A stretch of 64,000 nt of DNA from Anabaena sphaerica FACHB-251 (GCF_014696825.1 NZ_JACJQU010000006.1:212542-276541); one strand, 5' to 3'; positions 8,113 through 17,666 are shown, counted from the stretch's first letter. Made by a program: numbers and translations. The notes: a model not told the origin generated them from the sequence alone.

Positions 8113-8148
8113 CAATTAATGCAACGTCTCTACAAAATCGGATGATAG

Positions 8149-11100
8149 TTATTCTATACCCTCAATCCGATTCTCAACCTCCTGATACAACTCTCTCAAC
8201 CTGTCTAAATTCTCCTCACTTGTTTCCCAATAACCGCGACCATTCACTTCCAACAAAGTAGAAACAATCTTGCGGAAAGAATGAGGATTGAGATTCATGA
8301 GACGCTTCTGCATTTCCTCATCTTTGATGAAAGTTTCGTTCGTGTCCTCATAAACCCAGTTATCCACAGCACCAGCAGTTGCACTCCAACCAGTGGTATT
8401 TACCAACCGCTTGGAAAGTTCGCGCACACCTTCATAACCGTGAGACAACATCCCCTCATACCATTTGGGGTTTAACAACTTAGTCCGCGCATCCAAACGC
8501 ACAGTTTCCGATAAACTTCTCACCTGTGCATTCGCGGTAGTTGTATCTGCAATGTAAGATGCAGGTTTCTTACCATCTGCACGCAGACTTGCAACTAATT
8601 TAGTGGGGTCAGAGTCAAAATAATGGGAAACATCAGTTAAACTGATTTCCGAAGAATCAAGATTTTGGAAAGTTGCATCGGCAGTTTTCAAAGTGGTTTC
8701 AAAAATCTGCCGAGACTCATCCATCACACCGGGGTTATCAGAATTGAAGGAGAAAGATTTCCGCTTCAAATACATTTCCTGTAACTCAGCTTCACTATCC
8801 CAAGTGCTATTCTCCACCGCCAGGTTAATATTAGAAGAATAAGAACCAGAAGCATTAGAAAATACACGGGTTGCAGCTTGACGCAGATTTATGCCCATTT
8901 CCTCCGCTTGTTTCAAAGCGTGCTTGCGGACAAAATTCATTTCCAAAGGTTCATCAGCTTCAGCAGCCATTTTCACACCTTGGTCAAGCAGGTTCATTTG
9001 GTTAATGAACAGGTCGCGGAATACACCAGAACAGTTAATTACAACATCAATTCTAGGTCTTCCCAACTCTTCTAAAGGTATCAATTCCAACTTGTTCACC
9101 CGTCCCAAAGCATCGGGAACAGGACGCACTCCCACCATCCACATAATTTGGGCGAGGGATTCACCGTAGGTTTTGATGTTATCTGTACCCCAGAGGACAC
9201 AGGCGATAGTTTCTGGCCAGTTGCCATCATTTTCCGACTTATTCCGTTCTAACAACCTATCAACGACGATTTTCGCAGATTGAACGGCGGCGGAAGTGGG
9301 GATAGATTGGGGATCTAAGGCGTGTATATTTTTACCTGTGGGTAATACGTCTGGGTTACGGATGGGGTCGCCACCGGGGCCCGGTAGGATGTATTCACCG
9401 GCTAAACCTTGGAGAAGTCCACCGAGTTCGTTATCTGCACAAACTTGTTTTAAGCAGAATTCCAAATATTCAAACAGGGGTTTTAACGCAGAGGTGTCAA
9501 CGTTGTTAAAACCTGATTGATACAGAGATTCTACCCAAGGTTCTTTTTTACCCATGTTGAAGAAATTCAACTTGGAAACCAGGGAAACTCTACCTTCTGC
9601 GTCAATTTGTTCTTGGACTAATGCTGTAACTGCTGCACGGGTAGCGAGGGTGATATCTTGTAATAGTTGCACATCTGCCAAAATGCCGGCATCGTTACTT
9701 CTGTAGATATCTTCAATGTTGCGTCCCAGACTTCTAGCGATAATGCTGGGTAGACCGATGATATTATCTTCTTCACGATCTAAACTAGCAATATTTACCA
9801 AAGTTGCGATCGCTTCTTCGGCAGTAGGAGGTTTACCAATTATGTGCAGTCCACAAGGTAACAAGCGCGATTCAATCTCCATCAACCGCCGATAAACGCT
9901 ACCGACAATATTATCCCGTTCTTCCGAGGACATATCCTTAGAATCGGTTTCTGGTAACTCAATATCCTTGTCTAAGTTGACAATACGGCATTTATCCATG
10001 ATGGAATTGACAATAGAAACGCCGCGTCCCGTGTCTTTCAAAGTTTGGTAAGAAGCAATTAACTCGCTGAGTTCCTTCAAACCTTTGTATAAACCAGCAT
10101 TTTCCGCAGGTGGTGTCAGGTAAGAAATTGTTTCGGCATAACTGCGACGTTTGGCAATTGTGGCTTCACTGGGGTTATTCGCTGCGTAATAATACAGATT
10201 CGGAATTGAGCCAATTAGTTGATCTGGGTAACAATCACCAGACATTCCCATTTGCTTACCGGGCATAAATTCCAATGAGCCATGTGTCCCAAAGTGTAAC
10301 ACAGCATCAGCGCCCCAAATCCGTTCTAGGTAGGTGTAATAAGCTGCAAAACCGTGGTGAGGACTTGCGGAACGGGAGAATAACAACCGCATGGGGTCGC
10401 CTTCATAACCAAATGTTGGTTGGACACCAATAAATACATTACCAAATTGTTTCCCGTAAATCAACAGATTTTGTCCATCGCTGTTTAAGTTTCCGGGAGG
10501 TGGTCCCCAGTTTTCTTCTAAGCGTTGGGAGTATGGTGTCAGTGCTTCATATTCTGGCACGGACATTTTGTATGCGATGTTGAGTTCAGGACTGTTGTAT
10601 TGTGCTTGTGCGTCGTGGATGACTTGTTCTAGCAACTCTTGGGGAGTTTCGGGAATGTCCTGCACGTCGTAACCGTTATTTCTCAGTCCTTTCATGACTT
10701 CATGGATAGAACCGAATACGTCTAAATATGCGGCTGTTCCTACGTTTCCTTTATCGGGTGGGAAGCTGAAAACGGTAATAGCGACTTTTTTGGTTAATTT
10801 GGGTTTACGGCGCAGATTTGCCCATTTTAACGCTCTTTGGGCGACTATTTCGACTCGATCTTGTAAAGCGATCGCTTTCCCAGTTGCCCCATCTTTACCT
10901 GATAATATAATCGGCTCAATTGCCCCGTCAAGTTCAGGTATAGCAATCTGTAAGGCTACTTGAATAGGATGTAACCCCAAATCGCTATCTAGCCATTCTT
11001 CGGTAGTTTGGAAGACCAAAGGCAACGCCACCATGTAGGGACGGTTGAGGCGTTTTAATGCTTCAATAGCTTTAGGATGATCTTGTCTAGCGGGTCCACC

Positions 11101-12135
11101 CACTAAAGCGAAACCAGTTAAAGATACTACCGCATCTACTAACTGTAATTTAGTTGTTGGTTCATAGAAGTAACTTTCTATTGGTTTAGAGAAATCCAAA
11201 CCACCAGCAAACACAGGCAGAACTTTTGCCCCTAATGATTCCAATTCCTGGACAATTGCCACATAATGGGCATCATCGCCGGTCACTAGGTGAGTCCGTT
11301 GTAAAACCAAGCCTACACATGGTGCAAGGGGGTCTTTGAGATTTCGGGAAATATCCCTGCGGACAGCATACCAGTTTAGATATTCTCGCACATCCTCGAA
11401 CATACTCGGTGCTAAGGGATGCCAAATACCCATATCGGGATAAACAACTGGTGCTTGATAGTCAGCAGCAGCTAATTTTTGTCTGTCTTCGCCTTTTAAT
11501 ACATATTTATCAGCCAGCATCAGCAAGAAGTTTTCCAGGTTTTCCGCTGAACCACCTAGCCAATACTGAAAACTGAGCATGAAGTTTCTCGCATCTTGTG
11601 CTTTTTCCATGGGTAGGAATTTCAGCACTTGGGGAAGTGTCCGCAATAACTTCAACATTCCGTCTTGGAAACCAGCGCCAGATTTCTCTTTACGCTTCTT
11701 CATGAAGTTGGCAATAACGCTCTTGGATTGTCCTAACTGCGCCAAGGAGAAGCTACCCATTTTATTCAGGCGCATCACTTCGGGCATGGAGGGGAAGACA
11801 ACCGCTACATCTAGGTTATCACGATGGGGTTCAACGGCGGCAACTACTTTCTGTGCTAAGTCTTCTATAAAAATCAGAGAAGCAATGAATATATTAGCAC
11901 TGGCTATATCACGTTTCAACTCCTCATAGTTTTCAGAGTTGCGTAGTTCTTCAATCAAGTATCCACTGATTTCAATCGCTAGGCTGGGATGATGGGCGTT
12001 AATTTCCCGTACCGCTTGAGATAAAGAACTCTGGTATTGAGACTCAAGTACAACATAAACGACTTTAATCAGATTGCGTCCGCGTAAATCGTCAGGTGCT
12101 ATATGTCTAATTGTGGACTTGACCTGGGTGAACAT
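8149..12135 (-). CDS. chlH: Magnesium chelatase subunit H
   Basis: 1328 residues, the usual length for the large porphyrin-binding subunit of Mg-chelatase. ChlH binds protoporphyrin IX and, with ChlI and ChlD, inserts Mg2+ at the first committed step of chlorophyll synthesis. Characteristic stretches are [59 protein letters not shown] and [15 protein letters not shown], all CobN/ChlH family signatures. The ATG at 12135 is preceded by AAGGAG at good spacing. A structured 5' leader precedes it on the minus strand. No chlI or chlD is in the window. Confidence 0.97.
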   Translation of the reverse strand: MFTQVKSTIRHIAPDDLRGRNLIKVVYVVLESQYQSSLSQAVREINAHHPSLAIEISGYLIEELRNSENYEELKRDIASANIFIASLIFIEDLAQKVVAAVEPHRDNLDVAVVFPSMPEVMRLNKMGSFSLAQLGQSKSVIANFMKKRKEKSGAGFQDGMLKLLRTLPQVLKFLPMEKAQDARNFMLSFQYWLGGSAENLENFLLMLADKYVLKGEDRQKLAAADYQAPVVYPDMGIWHPLAPSMFEDVREYLNWYAVRRDISRNLKDPLAPCVGLVLQRTHLVTGDDAHYVAIVQELESLGAKVLPVFAGGLDFSKPIESYFYEPTTKLQLVDAVVSLTGFALVGGPARQDHPKAIEALKRLNRPYMVALPLVFQTTEEWLDSDLGLHPIQVALQIAIPELDGAIEPIILSGKDGATGKAIALQDRVEIVAQRALKWANLRRKPKLTKKVAITVFSFPPDKGNVGTAAYLDVFGSIHEVMKGLRNNGYDVQDIPETPQELLEQVIHDAQAQYNSPELNIAYKMSVPEYEALTPYSQRLEENWGPPPGNLNSDGQNLLIYGKQFGNVFIGVQPTFGYEGDPMRLLFSRSASPHHGFAAYYTYLERIWGADAVLHFGTHGSLEFMPGKQMGMSGDCYPDQLIGSIPNLYYYAANNPSEATIAKRRSYAETISYLTPPAENAGLYKGLKELSELIASYQTLKDTGRGVSIVNSIMDKCRIVNLDKDIELPETDSKDMSSEERDNIVGSVYRRLMEIESRLLPCGLHIIGKPPTAEEAIATLVNIASLDREEDNIIGLPSIIARSLGRNIEDIYRSNDAGILADVQLLQDITLATRAAVTALVQEQIDAEGRVSLVSKLNFFNMGKKEPWVESLYQSGFNNVDTSALKPLFEYLEFCLKQVCADNELGGLLQGLAGEYILPGPGGDPIRNPDVLPTGKNIHALDPQSIPTSAAVQSAKIVVDRLLERNKSENDGNWPETIACVLWGTDNIKTYGESLAQIMWMVGVRPVPDALGRVNKLELIPLEELGRPRIDVVINCSGVFRDLFINQMNLLDQGVKMAAEADEPLEMNFVRKHALKQAEEMGINLRQAATRVFSNASGSYSSNINLAVENSTWDSEAELQEMYLKRKSFSFNSDNPGVMDESRQIFETTLKTADATFQNLDSSEISLTDVSHYFDSDPTKLVASLRADGKKPASYIADTTTANAQVRSLSETVRLDARTKLLNPKWYEGMLSHGYEGVRELSKRLVNTTGWSATAGAVDNWVYEDTNETFIKDEEMQKRLMNLNPHSFRKIVSTLLEVNGRGYWETSEENLDRLRELYQEVENRIEGIE

Positions 12136-12280
12136 TCAGATAAGCTCCTTTGAGGCGTGTTCTCGGAAGTTCATCACGGCTAATGCCGGTTTTCTCTTCC
12201 ATTTTCTTCGGCAATTAAGAGTTTTTTACCAGAAAACTCTGACTCAGTGGGGGTTTTCTCCCCGAACTGAAACAAAATGA
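12136..12280 (-). promoter_or_regulatory. Structured 5' leader of chlH
   Basis: Three hairpins can be drawn in the 145 bases before chlH: 12244-12270 (TCAGT/ACTGA outer stem, GGGG/CCCC inner stem), 12218-12240 (AGAGTTTT/AAAACTCT, 7-base loop) and a small one near the gene. In the last, GCCG at 12185-12188 can pair either with CGGC at 12177-12180 or with CGGC at 12209-12212, and the two pairings exclude each other. AAGGAG for chlH lies just after this switch-like segment. It does not match a riboswitch class I know. Confidence 0.4.
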
Positions 12281-12429
12281 TATAAAAAACGTAATCATTT
12301 TTGACAAATCTTAACAAATAACTAACATTCTCTCAGGTTTTTGTAAATTCTGTTTACATTGATATTCTGTTATTTAACTATATGGTTGTTTAATGGGTGT
12401 GGGGAAGGGTAGGGGTTTGTATGAAAATG

Positions 12430-12545
12430 AACCACGTTCCCGTAGCGTCCCGTAGGGATAGGCACGAAGAACACGAAGGAAGAAGAGAGGAAGGAAGAGG
12501 AACTAACCGCAGAGGCGCAGAGGCGCAGAGGACGCAGAGGTAAGA
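12430..12545. repeat. Dispersed repeats (GAACCACG and GCAGAGGC families)
   Basis: Two repeat families abut. The first reads GAACCACGTTCCCGTAGCGT and continues with GGATAGGCACGAAG; it is a shortened relative of the elements at 18481-18537 and 42482-42538. The second is AACCGCAGAGGCGCAGAGG in near-tandem copies, related to 17001-17035 and, inverted, 45170-45202. The rest of the gap up to the Uma2 gene is AT-rich with no further feature seen. Confidence 0.7.
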
Positions 12546-12686
12546 GAGTTCAAGAGAGTTTTTATGTAGGGTTTAATTTTCTCTGTTAAATACTCCATAT
12601 AAAGATATAAAAAATCGGATTAATCATATAAAATAAGATATAAGATAGTTAAATTTTCTACCTAAATATTCAATGAGGATATGACT

Positions 12687-13262
12687 ATGAATGCTTTAAC
12701 TGTCAATTTAGAATCAGTAATAGAAATGACTGATGAGCAGTTTTTTAAGCTATGTCAAAAAAACCGGGAATTGAGATTTGAAAGAACAGCTAATGGGGAT
12801 TTAATAATTATGCCACCAACGGGAGGAGAAACAGGAAATCGTAATGCGGGTATAACTGCTCAACTTTGGATTTGGAATGAACAAAATAAACAGGGTATAG
12901 TTTTTGATTCTTCTACTTGTTTTAAGTTACCAAATGGTGCAGACCGTTCTCCTGATGCTTCTTGGCTCAAGTTAGAAAGATGGGATGTTTTGACTGATGA
13001 CGAAAAACAAAAGTTTCCTCCTATTTGTCCTGATTTTGTAATTGAGTTACTTTCTCCTAGTGATAGTTTGAAAACTACACAGGAAAAGATGAAGGAATAT
13101 ATAGATAATGGTGTGGGTTTGGGTATATTAATTAATCGGAAATCTCGTCAAGTGGAGATTTATAGACCAGGGAAGGAGATTGAGGTTTTGGAATCTCCTG
13201 CTACGGTTTCGGGGGAAGATGTTTTAAAGGGTTTTGTTTTGAATTTGGGGATGATTTGGTAA
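12687..13262 (+). CDS. Uma2 family (DUF820) endonuclease
   Basis: 191 residues with the typical order of this family: EMTDEQFFKLCQKN, then ERTANGDLIIMPPTGGETGNRNA, SPDASWLKLERWD, PDFVIELLSPSDSL, and the closing IYRPGKEIEVLESP and SGEDVLKGFVL. The predicted PD-(D/E)xK nuclease residues are in the PDA, PDFVIE and following strands. The ATG at 12687 is preferred over the one at 12681: GAGG at 12674-12677 is well spaced only for the second, and the degraded paralog at 4409-4860 starts at the equivalent residue. Cyanobacteria carry many copies of unknown role. Confidence 0.85.
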   Translation: MNALTVNLESVIEMTDEQFFKLCQKNRELRFERTANGDLIIMPPTGGETGNRNAGITAQLWIWNEQNKQGIVFDSSTCFKLPNGADRSPDASWLKLERWDVLTDDEKQKFPPICPDFVIELLSPSDSLKTTQEKMKEYIDNGVGLGILINRKSRQVEIYRPGKEIEVLESPATVSGEDVLKGFVLNLGMIW

Positions 13263-13436
13263 AATCATATAGGTATTTATTTAACCAGGTAAATGATTGT
13301 TGGTAATTTCAAAAACTTCATCTTTTGTAAAAAAAAAGTTGGTAAATGCAGGGTCTTTAGGTGATTTTCATAATCTCTAACTTAACAATTTTTACTTAGA
13401 TATACAAAGCCTATTGTTTCGAGTTGATTCTACTAT

Positions 13437-14381
13437 ATGGAAGTTACTTTCCTCATTTCTATTCATCATTTGGAAATTCAAGGTAATCTAGGTCGTGGCG
13501 ACAAGATTGATGATTTCACATTTTTATCTAATGATATTAATACCCTTAAAAAAATAATTCCTTCTGAATCCATTCCCATAATAGGAAAGTTAGAGTATGA
13601 GTCTCTTATGGACTCAAAACCATATGTTTACTCGGTTGAGAAATTACCTGAAGGTGTAAGTCCTCAAGAATTTCTTGTTCATAAGCTCTACTGTGTTCAA
13701 TCACTCCTATCAGCGATATGGTTCTACGAAGATAATAATGTTGATTTTGAAATAGGTTTTTTGTTTTATGTAGTTGATGGAAGGCTAGGGGTAAGTAGTA
13801 ATTTTCTAGCTACAAAGTACACAACATCTTCGGGGAAACAGAAAACATTAATTTTAAATCGGGATAAACTGAGGAGTATTAGACAGTTTTATCGAGAACA
13901 CTTGGGTTCTGAGGGAGAATTATTTGGACATCCCTATTCAACTCAGTTAGTAAAAGGTAGAGCTAGAACGGCTCTAGCTTTGTATCACATTACAGGTGCT
14001 AGATTTGATCCTGATGTTGGATTAAAGGTGTCAAATTATTGCTCGGCTCTTGAGGCACTATTTTCAACCAGCCAAGCTGAGTTAGCTCATCAGCTTTCTG
14101 AAAGATTAGCTTTTTTTATTAGCACTTCAAGTGAGGAGAGGCTTAACATTTACAAACAAACTAAACAAGCATACACGGTGAGATCCAAAATAGTACATGG
14201 ATCGACTATAAGGGAAAATGATATTGATAAAGTCAAGGAGTTATCTGAATTTTGCGATACCTCACTCAGAAAAGCTATGAATAAGATACTGTCTAGTCCT
14301 GATTTAAGAGCGATAATTGATGGCAGTCCTGAGAAACTTGATGCATATATAGTTGATCTTATTTTTGGTATTATTCAGTAA
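13437..14381 (+). CDS. Apea-like HEPN domain protein
   Basis: 314 residues. The C-terminal third is a helical HEPN domain: SNYCSALEALFS, LAHQLSERLAFFIS and the R-x4-H signature RSKIVH (R249, H254). HEPN domains are metal-independent RNases or nucleotide-binding helpers in toxin and defence systems. The N-terminal 180 residues are a mixed alpha/beta region that I do not recognise. It stands alone between Uma2 and a large palindrome. A larger protein with the same HEPN signature is at 35626-36939. Confidence 0.7.
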   Translation: MEVTFLISIHHLEIQGNLGRGDKIDDFTFLSNDINTLKKIIPSESIPIIGKLEYESLMDSKPYVYSVEKLPEGVSPQEFLVHKLYCVQSLLSAIWFYEDNNVDFEIGFLFYVVDGRLGVSSNFLATKYTTSSGKQKTLILNRDKLRSIRQFYREHLGSEGELFGHPYSTQLVKGRARTALALYHITGARFDPDVGLKVSNYCSALEALFSTSQAELAHQLSERLAFFISTSSEERLNIYKQTKQAYTVRSKIVHGSTIRENDIDKVKELSEFCDTSLRKAMNKILSSPDLRAIIDGSPEKLDAYIVDLIFGIIQ

Positions 14382-14481
14382 AAAGTTCAAACTGATTGGA
14401 TCTATGGTTCGTTATTTCTTAAACTAGGAATTTTACAGATTAATCAATAATCAAGAATTGGTTTGTGGGAAATTGGAGATT

Positions 14482-14673
14482 ATTTTTGTCAGAATCAGGA
14501 TGTCCAGGATTAAAGGATTTTCAGGATATTATTTAATGATAGTTTGTAGGAAGTTGGGGACTATTTTTGTTGATTATGATTTGTGACAATTACAATATTT
14601 ACTACCAACAAATAACCGATAAATTACATCCTGTACATCCTCAAATCCTGGATATCCTGATTCTGACAAAAAT
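14482..14673. repeat. MITE-like element: 190-bp imperfect palindrome
   Basis: The left arm 14482-14535 and the right arm 14620-14673 are inverted copies. The outer 30 bases (ATTTTTGTCAGAATCAGG onward) differ at one position, and the whole 54-base arm differs at about seven. The centre is AT-rich. A one-armed relative, with GGATGTCCAGGATT at its core, lies at 28365-28400. No protein is encoded. The remaining gap (14382-14481 and 14674-14806) shows nothing else apart from HIP1-like GCGATCG bases. Confidence 0.8.
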
Positions 14674-14806
14674 TATCTGCGTTCATCTGCGTTCACCTCT
14701 TAATCAATGATCAAAAATAAGCGATAGTAAAAAGTAGGCGATCGTTTAAAATTAGTGTAGTTGTGTGCGATCGCCATTTAGGCATAAGTTGGAATAGCGA
14801 TCACCG

Positions 14807-15013
14807 AAAATTACGATTGATGATAATGCTCGTTTAATTTATGATCCTGATCATTATCAAGATGAAGATAGATTTATTTTATTAGGAATCAGTGTTTATT
14901 ATCGCCTTTTAGTTGTTTGTCATTGTTATCGAGAAAATGATTCAATAATTAGGATTATTTCAGCCAGAAAAGCAAATAAACTAGAACAAAAACAATATCA
15001 GGAGTTCCTATGA
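14807..15013 (+). pseudogene. BrnT toxin, N-terminus lost
   Basis: Frame ending in TGA at 15011-15013, inside an ATGA overlap with the next gene. It encodes the C-terminal two thirds of a BrnT toxin: DNARLIYDPDHYQDEDRFI, LLVVCHCYRENDSIIRIISA and RKANKLEQKQY. The N-terminal strand and helix of the family (a WDPEKAxxNxxKHG-like start) are absent; an in-frame TAG lies at 14795 and no start codon is available. BrnT is an RNase toxin, so this copy should be inactive. The intact partner follows directly. Confidence 0.8.
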
Positions 15014-15225
15014 GAGAAAATTATGATTTTTCTAAATCCGTTAAAAATCCCTATTCTAAACAGTTAAAAGAACAAGTTACAATTGATTTAGAAAAGGATG
15101 TTATTCAATACTTTGAAGAAATAGCTCAAGAAACAGGTATTTCTTATTTGAGTTTAATTAATCTTTATCTGCGTGAATGTATGGAAAACAAACGCAAATT
15201 ATCGTTAATAGAAAGTAACCATTAA
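15010..15225 (+). CDS. BrnA-type antitoxin
   Basis: 71 residues, starting in an ATGA overlap with the end of the BrnT remnant. The sequence NPYSKQLKEQVTIDLEKDVIQYFEEIAQETGISYLSLIN is a ribbon-helix-helix-like segment typical of BrnA antitoxins, which bind BrnT and repress the operon. Order (toxin then antitoxin) and spacing fit brnTA. The toxin is truncated, so this is an orphan antitoxin that may survive as a DNA-binding regulator or as protection against a related toxin. Confidence 0.75.
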   Translation: MRENYDFSKSVKNPYSKQLKEQVTIDLEKDVIQYFEEIAQETGISYLSLINLYLRECMENKRKLSLIESNH

Positions 15226-15340
15226 ATCTGTATTTCCATCTGCGATCGCGAAGCGCGACCTAGTAATCGCAGTTTAAATGAAATCAATCACCTAGAGTGC
15301 GCTACCATTTATTTAGTCATTTTTAGGATCAGAATTAATT

Positions 15341-15541
15341 GTGACTACATCGCTCAACATCAACGAAGCCTTACTCAAAGAGGCGTTGGCACTTGACAAT
15401 CAGGTGAACATTGATTCTTTAGTAGAAACAGCATTGCGCGAATATATTCAACGTCGTAAGCGGCTCAAAATATTAGACCTCTTTGGGACTATCGAGTATG
15501 ACGAAAGCTATAACTATAAGCAGCAACGTCATCAAGCATGA
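15341..15541 (+). CDS. VapB-type antitoxin
   Basis: 66 residues from a GTG start. TTSLNINEALLKEALALDN and VETALREYIQRRKRLKILDLFG follow the pattern of VapB antitoxins of the DUF2191 type: a DNA-binding N-terminus, then a toxin-wrapping DLFGTIEYDESYNY tail. The stop overlaps the ATG of a VapC gene (ATGA), so the two were translationally coupled. The toxin is broken, and the antitoxin frame is complete. Confidence 0.8.
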   Translation: MTTSLNINEALLKEALALDNQVNIDSLVETALREYIQRRKRLKILDLFGTIEYDESYNYKQQRHQA

Positions 15542-15949
15542 GCATTATTGTTGATACTTCTGTTTGGTAACAGGCTTTACGTCGGAGAACACTACCTGAT
15601 TCTTCCCCAGCAGTCACAATAAAAGCAGAATTTAATCACTGATGACCAAGTTGCCTTGCTAGGCGCGATTCGTCAAGAAATTCTTTCTGGAATCCGCAAT
15701 TTTGAACAGTTTACCCGTCTGCGAGATTACCTCCGAGCTTTCCCTGATTTAGAACTCATGCCTGAAGACTACGAACTTGCCGCCGAGTTTTTCAATACCT
15801 GCCGCAGTAAGGGCATTCAGGGTTCAAATACTGATTTTTTGATTTGTGCAGTTGCTCATCGTCGAAGCTACAGCATCCTCTCCACTGACAATGATTTTCA
15901 GAATTTTCTAGTACATATGCCTATTATTTTATTGCCTGTTGAAGTATGA
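15538..15949 (+). pseudogene. VapC toxin with nonsense codon and frameshift
   Basis: The gene starts SIIVDTSVW, the first PIN motif, and then meets TAA at 15568-15570. The same frame continues as QALRRRTLPDSS and EFNH, after which a frame change near 15635 is needed to read ITDDQVALLGAIRQEILSG and the rest (YELAAEFFNTCRSKGIQGS, TDFLICAVA, LSTDNDF) to a stop at 15949. All four acidic PIN motifs can be found, so an intact toxin existed recently. Two independent lesions make a sequencing error unlikely as the whole explanation. Confidence 0.85.
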
Positions 15950-16210
15950 AACCCAACAAGTTTTCGTTTTTTCACTGACCTTATCTGGTGCGATTGAGGC
16001 ATCTCTCAGGGAGAAATTTCTGTCAAACAAGAATAATTTTCGTGTAGTCTTTTATAAAGAAGCGATAGCTTGTTAGGGCTGTGGAGCATGATCGCATTTA
16101 GATCAATCATAATGATATTTACAGGATCAGAACTAAGGTTTCTTATCTGTTCCCTTTTTTGTAAGAATTGGATTTTCTCAACTCAACCAAAAAAAAACGG
16201 AGTAAACACC

Positions 16211-16507
16211 ATGCAAGAACAATTAACCGACTATCAACAGGAACTAACAGAACGCATTTCAACTATTGTAGATAAACTAATTCGTGGTAGTAGTTTCTAT
16301 ATAGTGAAATTAGACCAACACGAAATGACCGAAATGTTGATAGAATTATTTGGGAGATTTTCACCAGAAGAAATGAGAGCAATTAAAGAACATGATTTAA
16401 CCAGAAGAATTGGTAAAATCTTAACATTAGAAGCTGTTGCTGGAACATTAAATGATTTAACACCAGAAGAAATAGCGATTTTTGATGCAGCAGTGGAAGG
16501 AAAATAA
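16211..16507 (+). CDS. Putative antitoxin preceding a VapC remnant
   Basis: 98 residues, start set at the ATG at 16211 by CGGAG about ten bases upstream; the open frame further upstream lacks coding character. The protein (EQLTDYQQELTERISTIVDK ... FSPEEMRAIKEHDLTRRIGKI, DLTPEEIAIFDAAVEGK) is helical and acidic and resembles small cyanobacterial proteins encoded before PIN toxins. The next gene, a VapC remnant, starts four bases after its stop. Its function as antitoxin is inferred from position. Confidence 0.65.
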   Translation: MQEQLTDYQQELTERISTIVDKLIRGSSFYIVKLDQHEMTEMLIELFGRFSPEEMRAIKEHDLTRRIGKILTLEAVAGTLNDLTPEEIAIFDAAVEGK

Positions 16508-16511
16508 AACA

Positions 16512-16909
16512 GTGAATTATTTACTAGATTCAAATATTGTTAGTTATGCGTTAAAGAAAAATACAACTATTAATAATAAATTGAGAAAGTTAAGCTTTCT
16601 CGGTTCAGAAATATTTATTAGTTGTATAACTTACTATGAAATTAAACGAGGACTAATATCCATCAATGCTATTAGACAATTAGTAGATTTTCATGAATTT
16701 TGCAATGATTATCAGTATTATTTTTAGATGATTTAGAAATTATTGAAAAATCTTGTGAAATTCATGCAAAATTAAAATTTAAAGGTACACCCATTCAAGA
16801 TGCTGATGTTTTAATAGCAGCGACAGCAATTGTCCGCGATTTAATTCTAGTGTCTAATGATTCTGATTTGTTAAGAATTGAAGGGGTTAATTTAGAAAAT
16901 TGGTTATGA
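16512..16909 (+). pseudogene. VapC toxin with frameshift
   Basis: From GTG at 16512 the frame reads NYLLDSNIVSYALKKN, SCITYYEIKRGL and DFHEFCNDYQYYF, then stops at 16725-16727. A one-base shift just before that stop continues as LFLDDLEIIEKSCEIHAKL, GTPIQDADVLIAATA, LVSNDSDLLRI and a stop at 16909. The two parts together make one PIN toxin with the expected D, E, D, D residues. The frame change is in a T-rich stretch (TATTATTTTTAGATG). Confidence 0.85.
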
Positions 16910-17194
16910 TGATGAAATCATAAATATACAATAACAAGAGATAGCTAAAAGTTTAATATTTACTTTAAAAATGGGCTTTGCTGATTAAGAGTATGATTTT
17001 GTTTCACGCAGAGGCGCTCCAGTCACAGAGAGTAAGAGTTTGAAATCATTGATTTTTCAATTTCATACCCTAATTCAGCAACGCCTAAAAATCAAATGGA
17101 ATCATCCATCTATCTACACGGACAATTCCATTAATCTGTTAAAAGTTAATCACCTCAAACCTTTGTTATACCCTACAAAAGAGTATTATTTACT

Positions 17195-17293
17195 TCAACC
17201 ATCATATCTGTTTGGGTCTTTTTTCGGCTTTTTGTCCTTGGGATCTTTTTTAGGCTTTTTAGCTTCTTTATTACCTTTTTTTTCCTTAGACAT
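17195..17293 (-). CDS. Lysine-rich 32-residue mini-protein
   Basis: ATG at 17293, stop TGA at 17195-17197. The product (MSKEKKGNKEAKKPKKDP, then DKKPKKDPNRYDG) is almost half lysine, with a KKPKKDP repeat. Tiny proteins of the form MSKxKxGNKEAKKPK recur in bacterial genomes, which is why I favour this strand over the plus-strand frame over the same bases. No clear ribosome site is visible (GGGTAAC only). It is too short to rule out chance. Confidence 0.5.
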   Translation of the reverse strand: MSKEKKGNKEAKKPKKDPKDKKPKKDPNRYDG

Positions 17294-17639
17294 CAGTGTT
17301 ACCCAATTAGGTTTACTTGTCAAAGCTCCCACATTCTGCTATTAGTAAATCAGGGCGTAGCTTACCTGATATCCTTTAAAAACAGAAAAGGAAACATTGC
17401 ATATTTACGCTACTAATAACTATAATACCTTGTTATTTAATTTTCTTATGATTTTGATTAACTATGATACAAAACTTTGTAGATGTCGTGAATTTCCCCA
17501 CAAGACCTTAAATAGACTATACTTGTGGTTGACAAAAATTTGTTATAAAAACGCCTTTGGATCATAACTAAAAATAGCAAAAAAAAATTACTATGTCAAT
17601 AGCAATGGCTGAAAAGACCAAAAACCGTTAAATAAATCA
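17294..17639. other. AT-rich gap
   Basis: No gene, repeat or clear promoter recognised between the lysine-rich ORF and the terminator at 17640. A TTGACA at 17530-17535 has no well-spaced -10 partner. The upstream gap 16910-17194 holds only a degenerate copy of the GCAGAGGC repeat near 17010. Confidence 0.4.
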
Positions 17640-17666
17640 TAAAAATTCTCAATAATATTGAGAATC
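17640..17666 (-). terminator. Rho-independent-type terminator of the 17729-18346 gene
   Basis: Read on the minus strand, a perfect 10-bp stem (ATTCTCAATA / TATTGAGAAT, one-base loop) is followed by TTTTTATG, about 65 bases past the stop. The stem is AT-rich, so efficiency may be modest. The core TTCTCAAT also resembles cyanobacterial Fur sites, so a regulator-binding palindrome is the alternative. Confidence 0.5.

Noticed and set aside
11579-11929. Plus-strand frame inside chlH
   Set aside because: Antisense shadow of a conserved gene; the same holds for the other frames opposite chlH, clpC, pgk and the PBP gene.
17040-17345. Plus-strand 101-residue frame
   Set aside because: Its hydrophobic FGFLSLGSF region is the complement of the lysine-rich mini-protein; no ribosome site and no family pattern.
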